From contig CBDUYN010000059.1 of assembly GCA_965371445.1 (NCBI GenBank), positions 1 to 50,029 on the forward strand: 50,029 bases of DNA, in the 5' to 3' direction. This document shows positions 9,191 through 19,084 of this stretch, one piece after another. Positions within the stretch are counted from its first letter, which is position 1, and each line of letters starts with the position of its first letter. Source of the stretch: DASWIG01 sp965371445. Lineage in GTDB: Bacteria > Acidobacteriota > Thermoanaerobaculia > Multivoradales > J023. A model generated the notes under the pieces. The model made no database searches and had not been told where the DNA came from. It saw nothing but the letters and a program-made list of their open reading frames with translations. The position numbers and the translations under genes were made by a program.

Positions 9191-9844
9191 ATGAAAACCC
9201 GTCTCTTCATGACGCTACTCCTGGTCGGCATCCTGCTGGCCGCGGTGTCGCTGGTGGTGACTGCGAGCAACGTTCGGCTGGCGGGAATCGACCAGGGCTA
9301 CCAGCCCGTGCAGCCCATCGCCTACTCCCACCGGCTGCACGCCGGCGAGCTGGCCATCCCGTGTCTCTACTGCCATGGCGGGGCGGAAAAAAGCCGGCGC
9401 GCCGGAATACCGGCGGTGAGCGTCTGCATGAACTGTCATCGCTTCGTCGCCGCGACCATGGGCGCCGTGCGCGAGGAGGAGCGTCAAGCCGAAGAGGCAG
9501 GACGAGATCCGCAAATGCTGGTCTCAGCCGAGCTGGTGAAGCTCTACGCGGCGCAGGGGCTCGACGAGCAGCTGCAGCCGGATCCCGGGCTCAAGGCCTC
9601 GCCGATCGCCTGGAAGCGGGTCCACAGTCTGCCGGACTTCGTAGCATTTGACCACCGGCCCCACGTGGCCGCGGAAATCGCCTGTCAGAGCTGCCACGGG
9701 GCCATTGAAACGATGGAACGCGTGCGCCAGGAGGCGACGCTCTCGATGGGGTGGTGTGTGAATTGTCACCGCGAGCTGACCGGACGGACCGAAGCGGGCA
9801 AGCCCGTCGATCCGCCGCTCGACTGCGCCACGTGTCACTACTGA
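9191..9844 (+). CDS. actA: Alternative complex III subunit A, pentahaem cytochrome c
   Basis: Membrane-anchored multihaem cytochrome c of 217 residues that passes electrons within alternative complex III to a periplasmic acceptor. An uncleaved-type N-terminal helix (MKTRLFMTLLLVGILLAAVS) is followed by five CxxCH haem motifs: CLYCH, CMNCH, CQSCH, CVNCH and CATCH, the last at the very C-terminus. Five haems and this length match ActA. It begins the act block, 18 bases after the second narK and 9 bases before actB. Confidence 0.95.
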   Translation: MKTRLFMTLLLVGILLAAVSLVVTASNVRLAGIDQGYQPVQPIAYSHRLHAGELAIPCLYCHGGAEKSRRAGIPAVSVCMNCHRFVAATMGAVREEERQAEEAGRDPQMLVSAELVKLYAAQGLDEQLQPDPGLKASPIAWKRVHSLPDFVAFDHRPHVAAEIACQSCHGAIETMERVRQEATLSMGWCVNCHRELTGRTEAGKPVDPPLDCATCHY

Positions 9845-9853
9845 TCGGAACTG

Positions 9854-12800
9854 ATGATGAGCCAAGGCACCAAGTATTCCGACAGGGCGAGCGTCGATCG
9901 CCGCTCTTTTCTGAAGATGGCGGGCTTCACGGTCGGCGCCGCCACGCTCTACGGGTGCATAAGGGGAAAGGAGCGCGAGGTCGTTCCCTACCTGGTGGCG
10001 CCTGAGGAGGTCGTCGCCGGACGCGCCTATTGGTATGCGTCGGTGTGCGGCGCCTGTCCGGCCGCCTGCGGCGTGCTCGCCAAGGCGCTCGACGGCCGGC
10101 CGATCAAGCTCGAGGGCAATCCCGACCATCCGCTCTCCGCCGGCGGGCTGTGTGCCGTGGGCCAGGCGAGCGTGCTCTCGCTCTACGACTCGCAGCGCCT
10201 GCGCGCACCGCTCCAGGGTGGCACCAAGAGCGACTGGGGCGCGGTCGACAACGCTCTCGCCGCGGCTTTGGGGCCACTCGCCGCCGGCGGCCGGGCCGCT
10301 CCCGGCCGGGCCGCTCCCGGCCGGGCCGCTCCCGGCCGGGTCCGTTTCCTGACGGACTCGACGACAGGCCCGACAGAGCGGGCGACCATCGAGGCCTTCC
10401 TGGCGCGTTTCCCCGACGGCCGTCTGATCATCTACGATCCGATCTCGCTGTCGGCGATCGCGGATGCGCACGAAGAGACTCACGGTGTCCGGGTGATTCC
10501 GCGCTATCACGTCGACCGGGCCGAGGTGATCGTTTCTTTTGCTGCGGACTTCCTCGGCAATTGGCTTTCGCCGGTCGAGCACACCCGGGCCTACCGCGCC
10601 GGACGCCGGCTCGACGCCGCGGACGCGCCGTTCTCCCATCACACGCAGCTGGAGTCGCGGCTGACGCTCACCGGCAGCAACGCGGATCAGCGCGTCGTGG
10701 TGCCGCCGCGCAGCGCCGCGGCGATCCTGGCGCACCTGGCCGAGCGCGTGGCGCGGGGCCTGGGCGCCACGCCGCCATGGACGGCCGCCCTGCCGGAGCT
10801 GCCCGTGGACTCGGCGGTCGTCGAGCAGATCGCCCGCCGCCTGCTGGGCGCCCACCCCGGCCGTTCCCTGATGCTGTGCGGCGACAACGACCTCGCGGCC
10901 CAGCGGTTGACCAATTTCGTCAACGAGCTGCTGGGGAGTTATGCGGAAAACGGAACGGTCAACCTCAGCCAGCCCACCCAGCAACGCATCGGCGATGACC
11001 GGGCGCTCCTGGAGCTGCGCGAGGAGCTCCGCAACGGCAACGTGGACGCGCTCTTCGTGCGCAACGTCAATCCGGTCTACGACCTGCCGTTCGGCGCCGA
11101 GCTGAAAATGGCGCTCGGCGAGGTCGACCTCGTCGTCAGCTTTGCCGAACGCGAGGACGAGACCGCCCGGCTGGCACATTTCGTGTGCCCGGAGCCGCAT
11201 TTCCTCGAGAGCTGGGGCGACAGCGAGCCGGCCGCCGGGATCGTCGCCTTGCGCCAGCCGGTGCTGCGCGTGCTCGGCAAGACGCGGCCGTTGCTCGAAA
11301 GCCTCGCCGTCTGGTCGGGACAACCCGCGACAGCCCGCGACGTGGTGCGGCAGGTGTGGCGCAGGCGGGTCTTTCCCCGGGCTCACAACGCGGGCGGCTT
11401 CGAAAAGTTCTGGCACCAGACGCTGCACGACGGCCAGGCCGAAGTGACTCCGGCGGCCGGCGAACCGGAGGTGACGGCGGCAGGGGCGCTGATGGCCGAC
11501 GCGGTCACCTTGCCCGAGGCTCCTGCGAAGGTTGCCGACGGCGAGCTCGTCGTGGAGCTCTATGCGTCCGCCGCCGCGTACGACGGCCGGCACGCCCACA
11601 ATCCCTGGCTCCTCGAGCTTCCGGATCCGATCGCCAAGACCACCTGGGACAACTTCGCCACTCTCGCCGAGGCGACGGCGCGCGGCCTGGGGGTCGAGAA
11701 CGGGGACGAGCTCGAGATCACCCGCGACGGCGATGAGCCGTTGCGGCTGCCGGTGCTCGTCCAGCCGGGCCAGCATCCTGCCACGTTGTCGATCGCCCTC
11801 GGCTGGGGCCGGCAGGGAACGGAGCGCTTCGCCCAGGTCGGACCGCAGTGGCTGGAGGGCAAGCCGACGGTGGAAGAGGGGCGCCTGGTGGGCACCAACG
11901 CCGCGCCGTTGGTGGCGGTGGCCGCGGAGCACCTGGCGTACTCCGGGAATACGGTTCAGGTTCGCCCTACCGGCGTCCGGCGCGAGTTTGCGTGCACCCA
12001 GATGCACCATTCGCTCTTCGTTCCCGAGCGTCTTGCCCGGGCCGGCCACGAGAGGCGGCCGATCGTGCAGGAGACCACGCTCGCCAGCCTGCGGCGCAGT
12101 GGGCACGGCGGGCACGGCGAGGGCCATGGCGAGCATCCGAGCCTTTACAAGGAACACGAGATGGAGCCGCATCACTGGGGGCTGGTGGTCGATCTGACCG
12201 CCTGCACCGGCTGCTCCGCCTGCGTGATCTCCTGCCAGGCAGAGAACAACATCCCGGTCGTCGGCCGCGACGAGGTCTCGCGCTCGCGGGAAATGCACTG
12301 GATGCGCATCGACCGTTACTACAGCGGCGACGGTCACGGTGGCGGCGCCAAGGACCTTGACGTCGTCTACATGCCGATGATGTGCCAGCACTGCGACAAC
12401 GCTCCGTGCGAGAACGTCTGCCCGGTGCAGGCGACCGCGCAGAGTGCCGAGGGGCTCAACCAGCAGGTTTACAACCGCTGCGTGGGCACGCGTTACTGTG
12501 CGAACAACTGTCCGTACAAGGTGAGACGGTTCAACTGGTTTGACTACCCGCGCGAGGACCGGCTACAGAACATGGCGCTCAATCCGGACGTCACCGTCCG
12601 CTCTCGCGGCGTCATGGAGAAGTGCAGCATGTGCGTGCAGCGGATCCAGGAGGCCAAGGCGGTCGCCAAGCAGGCCGGGGTGGCGATGGCCGACGGCCAG
12701 ATCGAGCCCGCCTGCGCTCAGTCCTGCCCGGCGGGAGCGATCGTTTTTGGGGACATCAACGACCCGGAGAGCAGGCTCTCGCGTCTGAAGCGGGACTCGC

Positions 12801-12890
12801 GGCATTACACAGTACTCGCGGAGCTCGGAGTCAAGCCTGTGGTGGGCTATCTCTCCAAGGTGCGCAACCGAACGGAGCGATCAGGGTCAG

Positions 12891-12904
<14 letters not shown>
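9854..12904 (+). CDS. actB: Alternative complex III subunit B, MopB-like/Fe-S fusion
   Basis: Large peripheral subunit (1016 residues) on the periplasmic face. A twin-arginine motif (DRRSFLK, residues 15-21) is followed by a short hydrophobic run and TLYGC, with Cys35 as a possible lipid-anchor site. Residues about 60-760 are a molybdopterin-oxidoreductase-like domain that in this family carries no molybdenum; it keeps CGACPAAC and a later GLC, a tetrad typical of MopB Fe-S sites. The C-terminal part is a ferredoxin-like domain with CTGCSACVISC, CQHCDNAPCENVCP, CVGTRYCANNCP, and CSMC plus CAQSCP, fitting four Fe-S clusters. A 15-bp triplication lies in the MopB part (10291-10335). The end overlaps actC by 14 bases. 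Confidence 0.95.
10291..10335 (+). repeat. Three perfect tandem 15-bp units inside actB
   Basis: The unit CCGGGCCGCTCCCGG occurs three times without mismatch and a partial fourth copy follows. It encodes Gly-Arg-Ala-Ala-Pro repeats in a surface-type linker between conserved MopB segments. The unit length is a multiple of three, so copy-number changes would keep the frame. Confidence 0.95.
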
Positions 12905-14269
<1,365 letters not shown>

Positions 14270-14273
<4 letters not shown>

Positions 14274-14797
14274 ACCGTAGATTGCACGCAGTCTTCCAGC
14301 AGGAAGAAGAGATCGTCTCGGTGACGCAGGCTTGCCGCGACCGGGGCTACGAGATCATCGACGTCTTCACCCCGTACCCGGTGCACGGCCTCGACCGTGC
14401 CATGGGGCTCAAGCCCTCGCGGATTCCCTTCGCCTGCTTTGCCTTCGGCATCCTCGGCGCGTCGCTGATGTTTTTCTTCCAGGTCTGGTCCTCGGCGGTG
14501 GACTGGCCGGCGAACATCGGCGGCAAGCCGCTCAACTCGGCCCCGGCTTTCGTGCCGGTGACGTTTGAGACAGCCGTCCTGCTCGCCGGCCTCGGCACGA
14601 TCTTCGTCTTGCTGGCCAGGTCGCGCCTCTTCCCGTCGAAGCGGCCGGTGATCCAGGATCGGCGGCTGACCGACGACCACTTCCTGCTGGCCATCCGGCA
14701 GACCGACGCGGACCTGCATCCCGACATGGCGAAGGAGCTTTTTCTCGAGCATGGCGCGATCGAGGTTCACGAGATACAGCAGGAGGACGTCGCATGA
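14270..14797 (+). CDS. actD: Alternative complex III subunit D (DUF3341)
   Basis: Small membrane subunit of 175 residues. It has a soluble N-terminal domain with GYEIIDVFTPYPVHGLDRAM, the DUF3341 hallmark, and two hydrophobic segments (about residues 60-80 and 105-120) separated by the typical VDWPANIGGKPLNSAPAFVP loop. The start is ATG 14270, overlapping the actC stop; longer upstream frames read only through actC. The stop overlaps the actE start. Its role in the complex is structural as far as is known. Confidence 0.94.
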
Positions 14798-15516
14798 GAG
14801 CCCAGCGGTGGAACGGTGCCTCGTCTGTCCACCAGCGGTGGAACTTGGTGCTACTCGGCGTATTTCTCGTGCTCGTCGGCGCCCATTGGGCCATGCCCTC
14901 GGATCCGACGGTGCGTAACTTCCACTTCATGCCGGACATGGTGGACTCGGTGGCCTACGAGGCCCAGGCGCCGCCGCCGCAGCTCGCGGCCGGCCTGACG
15001 CTCGACCTGCGTCCGCCGGAGGGTAGCGTCGCCCGCGGCTACCTGCCGTTGCTCTACGAGGCGACGCCCGAGGGCGCGGCGCGGGCGGGGGCGGAGCTGC
15101 GGAATCCGAACCTGACCATCGCGGCGACCGACCCGGCTGACGCTGCGGTTGCCGCCGCCGTTGCCGTCGACGTGGCGGCCGCCGTCGAGCGGGGCCGTTT
15201 CGTCTTCGCGACTTTTTGCGCTACCTGCCACGGTGGCGAGGGAGCGGGGGACGGACCGGTGACTCGCCGCGGGGTGCCGCCGCCACCGTCCCTGCTTCTG
15301 CCGCACGCTCGGGAGCTCGCCGACGGACAGCTTTACCACGTCGTCACCTTCGGCCAGGGCAACATGGCCGGGTACGCGGCGCAGGTCGGGCGGGACGATC
15401 GCTGGAACGTCGTCAGCTTCGTCCGAGCGTTGCAGGAGGAGACCGCCGTGCAAGAGACAGCCAGGCAAGGAGAAGCCGTGCAAGGAGAAAGACCTGTGCA
15501 GGAGATGGAACCGTGA
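14794..15516 (+). CDS. actE: Alternative complex III subunit E, monohaem cytochrome c
   Basis: Membrane-anchored monohaem cytochrome c, 240 residues. One N-terminal hydrophobic helix (NLVLLGVFLVLVGAHWAM) anchors it. The haem motif CATCHGGEGAGDG lies near residue 142 and a likely axial Met is in FGQGNMAGY. A conserved-looking segment, NFHFMPDMVDSVAYEAQ, precedes the cytochrome domain. The C-terminus is a short degenerate repeat (VQETARQGEAVQGERPVQE) whose DNA also provides the ribosome-binding site of actF. The junctions on both sides are 4-base overlaps. Confidence 0.93.
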   Translation: MRAQRWNGASSVHQRWNLVLLGVFLVLVGAHWAMPSDPTVRNFHFMPDMVDSVAYEAQAPPPQLAAGLTLDLRPPEGSVARGYLPLLYEATPEGAARAGAELRNPNLTIAATDPADAAVAAAVAVDVAAAVERGRFVFATFCATCHGGEGAGDGPVTRRGVPPPPSLLLPHARELADGQLYHVVTFGQGNMAGYAAQVGRDDRWNVVSFVRALQEETAVQETARQGEAVQGERPVQEMEP

Positions 15517-16706
15517 GCGTCTTGGCCGAATCCTCCCTCCGGCGGCATTTCGTGCCGGCGAAAGAGCTTACCAAGCGGCTCACCATTGTGGGCTCCCTGG
15601 CCGGGTTGGTGGTGCTCCTGGGGATCTTCCTCGCGCCGGGGAGGACGTGGCCCGGCCTGTTGATCGCGGCTTTTTACCTGGTGGGCCTGGCTCTCGGCGG
15701 GATGCTCTTCCTGGCCACCCAGGCGGTTTCCGGCGGCGGTTGGCACGTCTGCTTCAAGCGGATTCCGGAGGCCATGGCGTCGACGCTGCCGTTCAGCGCG
15801 ATCGTCTTGCTGCTGACTCTCGCCGGAGGGATGAGCACGCTCTACGAGTGGTCCCATGCGGACGCGGTGGCCGGCGACGCGTTGCTCGCGGGCAAGAGCG
15901 GCTGGCTCAACGTGCCGTTCTTCCTGGCGCGAGCCCTGGTCGTCCTCGCAGTCTGGCTCACCTTTGCCGTCGCCTTTCTGCGCGTCTCGCGCCGCCAGGA
16001 CGTCGACCGGAGCACCGCGGGCAATCACCGCACGGTGGCGCTGGGTGCCGGCTTCATCGTCGCCTTCAGCGTGACCTTTTCGGTGGCCAGCTTCGACTGG
16101 TTGATGTCCCTGGAGGCTCACTGGTTCAGCACGATCTTTGCAGGTTACCATTTTGCGGGTGCGTTCGTCAGCGGCCTGTCGCTGATCATGGCCAGCATGA
16201 TCGTCTTGCGCCGCCAGGGTTGCTTGAAGGGGATCGTGACCGACGACCATCTACAGGACGTCGGCAAGCTGATGCTCGGTTTCACGTCCTTTTGGGCCTA
16301 CCTGTGGTTCTGTCAGTACATGCTGATCTGGTACGCCAACCTTCCCGAGGAAGTGACCTTTTACGTGGGGCGTCACCACGGGGCCTGGGCGGTGGTCTCG
16401 GCGGCCAACGTCCTGGTGTGCTGGGCGTTGCCGTTCCTCGTGTTGTTGCCGCGGCCCACCAAGCGCAACGAGGGCCTCATGCTGAAGGTGGCCGCGTTGC
16501 TGCTGGTCGGCCACTGGATCGACCTCTACCTGGCGGTGCAGCCGGTCTTCGAGACCGAGGCGCCGGTCCTGGGCATCTGGGAGATCGCGCCGCTCGTGGG
16601 CGCCGCCGCGCTCTTCCTGCTGGCCTTCCGGCGGGGCCTGGCCGCGGCCGACGTGGTCCCTCTCGGCGACGCCTACCTGGGCGAGAGCCTGCACCATTAC
16701 ACGTAG
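15513..16706 (+). CDS. actF: Alternative complex III subunit F, NrfD-like membrane protein
   Basis: Second large membrane subunit, about ten helices, distantly related to ActC. The GTG at 15513 is chosen because it overlaps the actE stop (GTGA), follows AGGAGATGGAACC and gives 397 residues, the normal ActF length; the open frame upstream is only actE in another frame. Segments such as ALGGMLFLATQAVSGGGW, MSTLYEWSH, FDWLMSLEAHWFSTIFAGYHF and FWAYLWFCQYMLIWYANLPEE are typical. It is the last gene of the operon. No cytochrome c oxidase genes follow, although they often do for ACIII. Confidence 0.94.
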   Translation: MSVLAESSLRRHFVPAKELTKRLTIVGSLAGLVVLLGIFLAPGRTWPGLLIAAFYLVGLALGGMLFLATQAVSGGGWHVCFKRIPEAMASTLPFSAIVLLLTLAGGMSTLYEWSHADAVAGDALLAGKSGWLNVPFFLARALVVLAVWLTFAVAFLRVSRRQDVDRSTAGNHRTVALGAGFIVAFSVTFSVASFDWLMSLEAHWFSTIFAGYHFAGAFVSGLSLIMASMIVLRRQGCLKGIVTDDHLQDVGKLMLGFTSFWAYLWFCQYMLIWYANLPEEVTFYVGRHHGAWAVVSAANVLVCWALPFLVLLPRPTKRNEGLMLKVAALLLVGHWIDLYLAVQPVFETEAPVLGIWEIAPLVGAAALFLLAFRRGLAAADVVPLGDAYLGESLHHYT

Positions 16707-16729
16707 CCAGGGGGGCGGATGACGTCGAC

Positions 16730-16831
16730 GTGGATCAGGCCTACGTCAACTACCACCCCGACGCGATCTTCGTCACGGGTCTGCCCGACATCGAGGAGAG
16801 CGGCCCCCACGCCCGGGCGAACAGCGGGTAG
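16730..16831 (+). CDS. Possible short remnant ORF after actF
   Basis: A GTG-started 33-codon frame (VDQAYVNYHPDAIFVTGLPD, then IEESGPHARANSG) has coding-like composition in the space between actF and the terminator. It has no clear ribosome-binding site and I recognise no family. It could be the end of a decayed gene, a very small protein, or chance in GC-rich DNA. Confidence 0.25.
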   Translation: MDQAYVNYHPDAIFVTGLPDIEESGPHARANSG

Positions 16832-16839
16832 GTGCCGGG

Positions 16840-16868
16840 AATAGGGCGCCGAGGGCCGGCGCCCTATT
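16840..16868. terminator. Hairpin terminator between convergent actF and OsmC-like genes
   Basis: A perfect 11-bp inverted repeat, AATAGGGCGCC and GGCGCCCTATT, has a 7-base loop. It follows the act operon and overlaps the stop codon of the opposite-strand OsmC-like gene, so it could end both transcripts. There is no long T-run after it. Confidence 0.6.
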
Positions 16869-17334
16869 CCTCGATCAGCTCGAGCTCGGTGGTGATGTCG
16901 ATCGCCCCCGCGAGGGACCGGTAGACCGGGCAGTAGCGGGCGTGCATGGCGTGGACCCGCTCGATCACCTCGCGCTGGTCGGCCGGCGCCCGGAGCTTGT
17001 AGAGCACATGGATACGGCGCAGGATGAGGACCTTGTCGTCGGCCTCGACCTCGCCGCGCACCTCACCGACGAGGCGTCCGGCGCCGGCGTTGACTTGGCG
17101 CGCCTCCAGCGCGCCTCCAAAGGTGCCGGTCAGTCACCCGCCGGCGGCGGCGGCGACGTAGTCGATGGTGGTGGCGTGGGGATCGGAGACCTCCGGGCTC
17201 ACCCCGTAGTGGGCGGCGATGGCGCCGTGGACACCAAAAGCCACCGGCTCCTTCTCCGCCGGCATGTAGGCCATGCGCAGGGGACCCTCGCGGCGCTCGA
17301 TCCGGACCTCGGCCGTGTAGACGACTTCACTCAT
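16864..17334 (-). CDS. OsmC/Ohr-family peroxidase, probable selenoprotein (in-frame TGA at codon 67)
   Basis: Thiol peroxidase-like protein of the OsmC family, 156 residues if the TGA is read through. The start ATG 17334 has AGGAGG seven bases upstream. The N-terminal half ends with IDYVAAAAGG, then comes TGA, then LTGTFGGALEARQ in the same frame. In the family this position is the first redox Cys (consensus around GGCLTGT). The second catalytic Cys is present at residue 135 (RYCPVYRSL). No frameshift or other lesion is seen across the rest of the gene. A hairpin with bacterial SECIS geometry follows the TGA. Reading: selenocysteine 67 paired with Cys135. The alternative is a single nonsense mutation. 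The gene is monocistronic and convergent with the act operon. Confidence 0.8.
17097..17115 (-). promoter_or_regulatory. Candidate bacterial SECIS hairpin
   Basis: Read on the - strand, 18 bases after the in-frame TGA comes a perfect 7-bp stem, GGCGCGC and GCGCGCC, with a 5-base loop TGGAG. The TGA-to-loop distance is 25 bases. Bacterial SECIS elements usually have 16-37 bases of spacing, a short apical loop and a G in its first two positions; all three hold here. Confidence 0.65.
17134..17136 (-). other. In-frame TGA, candidate selenocysteine codon
   Basis: Codon 67 of the OsmC-like gene. It replaces the first catalytic Cys of the family and is flanked by AAAAGG and LTGTF, both family-like. 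One base change would turn TGC or TGT into TGA, so decay cannot be excluded from sequence alone. Confidence 0.7.
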
Positions 17335-17553
17335 GAATGGCCTCCTGGACGTTGGAAGATGCCTCAGCCTATCGCAGGAGCACGGCCTTGGTGGATCGGA
17401 GATGCCCGGAGAGCTCCACGAGTCTGCGGACGCCGAACGCTCCGTCGGCATCACGACGGCGCTGCGCTGCGCGATTCGGGTGGTACCTCACCAGCTCCGG
17501 CCGCGACGCTCCCGCCTGGAGGTGTGGTAGCATCGGGCATCGGAGCAGAACCG

Positions 17554-17913
17554 ATGAGCACCACGAGCCCTTCCGCACCGGGACGTCGTTTGCCGCCCAC
17601 CACGGACTCTCTCTTCGACAAGTCTGCGCGGCCCTACTTCCTCTGGTGGACGAACGCCACGGTCGGACAATTCAAGGCGCACCTCGCGTCGCCGGATCCG
17701 GAAGAGCGTGCTTATTGGATGGGAGCCCTGCTGCGGGAAGCCAACACCCGTGACGTCTGGCTCTTCGTCACCGTCGACGAGATCCGGGCCCTCTGGCCTC
17801 GCCTGATTCGCTACCTGGGACGTTCCCGGGAGATGTGGGCCTGGCTTCTGGAGCTGCCACCGCCCGAATGGCCGCCGCTCAGCCAGATTCGCGCTCAAAA
17901 GGCCGATGCGTAA
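17554..17913 (+). CDS. Antitoxin-like companion of AbiEii nucleotidyltransferase
   Basis: Protein of 119 residues starting MSTTSPSAPGRRLPP. The stretch SARPYFLWWTNATVGQF, with later EERAYWMGALLREAN, DVWLFVTVDEI and LWPRLIRYLG, resembles the small proteins that sit directly upstream of AbiEii-type nucleotidyltransferase toxins (short N-terminal FLWD-like motif, then helices). The start ATG 17554 is within GAGCAGAACCG context with a weak ribosome-binding site. Its supposed partner downstream is broken, so this may be an orphan antitoxin. The family call is from memory of typical sequences and is moderate. Confidence 0.6.
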   Translation: MSTTSPSAPGRRLPPTTDSLFDKSARPYFLWWTNATVGQFKAHLASPDPEERAYWMGALLREANTRDVWLFVTVDEIRALWPRLIRYLGRSREMWAWLLELPPPEWPPLSQIRAQKADA

Positions 17914-18236
17914 GACGTTTGACCGCCGGATCGTCCCGGATCCCGTTCTTGACTTCGTTCGCGCCTGCCAGGCGCGGATCCCCTGCCACCTGCGAGCCCC
18001 GCGACCTGGTGGACATCTTCTTTCTGGACCAGGCTGGATATCCGCCGGAACAAGATCTGGACATCGCATCGCACAAGGATGCCGGAATCGATCCGGGTGT
18101 GCTCGCCTGGCTCCTCGCCCAATTTCCGACCCATCCCTTGCCTGAGATGCTCACACCTCTCACCTCCGGCCGACTGCAGGAGTATCGAAACGCATTGGCA
18201 GCAAGGCTACGTGAACAAGCGCTTGGCCCTTCTTGA
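17914..18236 (+). pseudogene. Remnant of AbiEii-type nucleotidyltransferase toxin (C-terminus only)
   Basis: From about 17997 the frame ending at 18236 reads CEPRDLVDIFFLDQAGYPP, then IDPGVLAWLLAQFP and LQEYRNALAARLREQA. This resembles the C-terminal part of AbiEii nucleotidyltransferases, in which a Lys/Arg-Asp-Leu-Val-Asp segment precedes the helical tail. The nucleotidyltransferase core (GGTAL and D-x-D region) is absent, and the bases before 17997 do not encode it in any frame. The toxin is therefore deleted through its catalytic half. It lies 80 bases after the antitoxin-like gene, the expected order. Confidence 0.6.
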
Positions 18237-18359
18237 GGGCCAGTAGTCGAGCTTGCGCTGTTACCAGGCCGACCAGCACGTCGGAGGTCGCCGTCTTTTT
18301 CAAAGGCGCCCCGAGAAGGTGCGTCCTCGTCCTCGTAGCTACTCCTCCCTGGCAAAGGG

Positions 18360-19010
18360 TCAGCGCGTCGGGTCGAAGCGGGCCACCTGGCGCAGGAAGC
18401 TGTGATCGAGGTACTCGCGCTGGATCACCTCCGCCATCTCCTCGGCGGTGCCGAAGCGCCCGTAGTCGACGCGGATCACCGGGGTCACCCGCGAGATGTC
18501 GTCGACGAACTCCTCGTAGCCGTCGTAGAGGGCCTGGAGGTAGTCGATCGTGATCCCCGCCTCGATGTCGCGTCCACGGTTCTTGATCCGCGCGAGCGAC
18601 TCCGTGGGCGAGACGTCGAGGTAGACGATCATGTTGGGCTTGCACATGAAGTTCGACATGTTGCGAAAGAGCTGGATGTAGGTGCGGTAGTCGCGCTCGT
18701 CCATCAAGTCGGTCTTGGCGAGCATCTTGGCGAAGATCGAATCCTCGTAGATGGTCCGATCCTGGACCGCGGAGCGTCCCCGCCAGATGATCTCCTGGTG
18801 CTGCTGGAAGCGCCGGTTCAGGAGGTAGATCTGGGTCGCGAACGCGTAGCGCCGGGTGTCGCGGTAGAAGTCGGCCAGGTACTCGTGGTCGTCGACCGGC
18901 TCGTGGTAGACGTCCATGTCGAGGTGCTCGCCCAAGGCGCTCGCGAGCGTCGACTTGCCGGCCCCGATCATACCGGCGATACCGATGAAGAGGTTCTCGA
19001 ACTGGGCCAT
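18360..19010 (-). CDS. Deoxynucleoside kinase (deoxyadenosine/deoxyguanosine kinase type)
   Basis: Salvage kinase that phosphorylates deoxynucleosides with ATP in the cytoplasm, 216 residues. The P-loop is GMIGAGKST (residues 13-21). Other visible family features are EPVDDHEYLADFY, the DRTIYED segment that corresponds to the DRS-type motif, RNMSNFMCKPNMIVYLDVSP, and the LID-like RIKNRGRDIE. ATG 19010 is preferred to the longer frame because AGGAAGGA lies just upstream and the protein then starts at MAQFENLFIGIAG. It is divergent from the VWFA gene, with 74 bases between the two starts. Confidence 0.9.
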   Translation of the reverse strand: MAQFENLFIGIAGMIGAGKSTLASALGEHLDMDVYHEPVDDHEYLADFYRDTRRYAFATQIYLLNRRFQQHQEIIWRGRSAVQDRTIYEDSIFAKMLAKTDLMDERDYRTYIQLFRNMSNFMCKPNMIVYLDVSPTESLARIKNRGRDIEAGITIDYLQALYDGYEEFVDDISRVTPVIRVDYGRFGTAEEMAEVIQREYLDHSFLRQVARFDPTR

Positions 19011-19071
19011 TCGTTCCTTCCTGAGACGTGTTTGCGGACGTGACCCTATCACCTCCGGGCACGTGGCGCGG

Positions 19072-19077
19072 TATGAT
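19072..19077 (+). promoter_or_regulatory. -10-like box TATGAT placed for leaderless transcription
   Basis: TATGAT ends exactly 7 bases before ATG 19085, which would put the transcript start at or next to the A of ATG. No ribosome-binding site precedes this ATG. The same box and spacing recur before the ECF sigma gene at 25512. Confidence 0.45.
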
Positions 19078-19084
19078 GGCCGCC

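Noticed and set aside
9524..12391. 955-codon open frame on the - strand
   Set aside because: It is antisense to actA and actB, whose motifs are unmistakable. Long antisense frames are common in GC-rich coding DNA.
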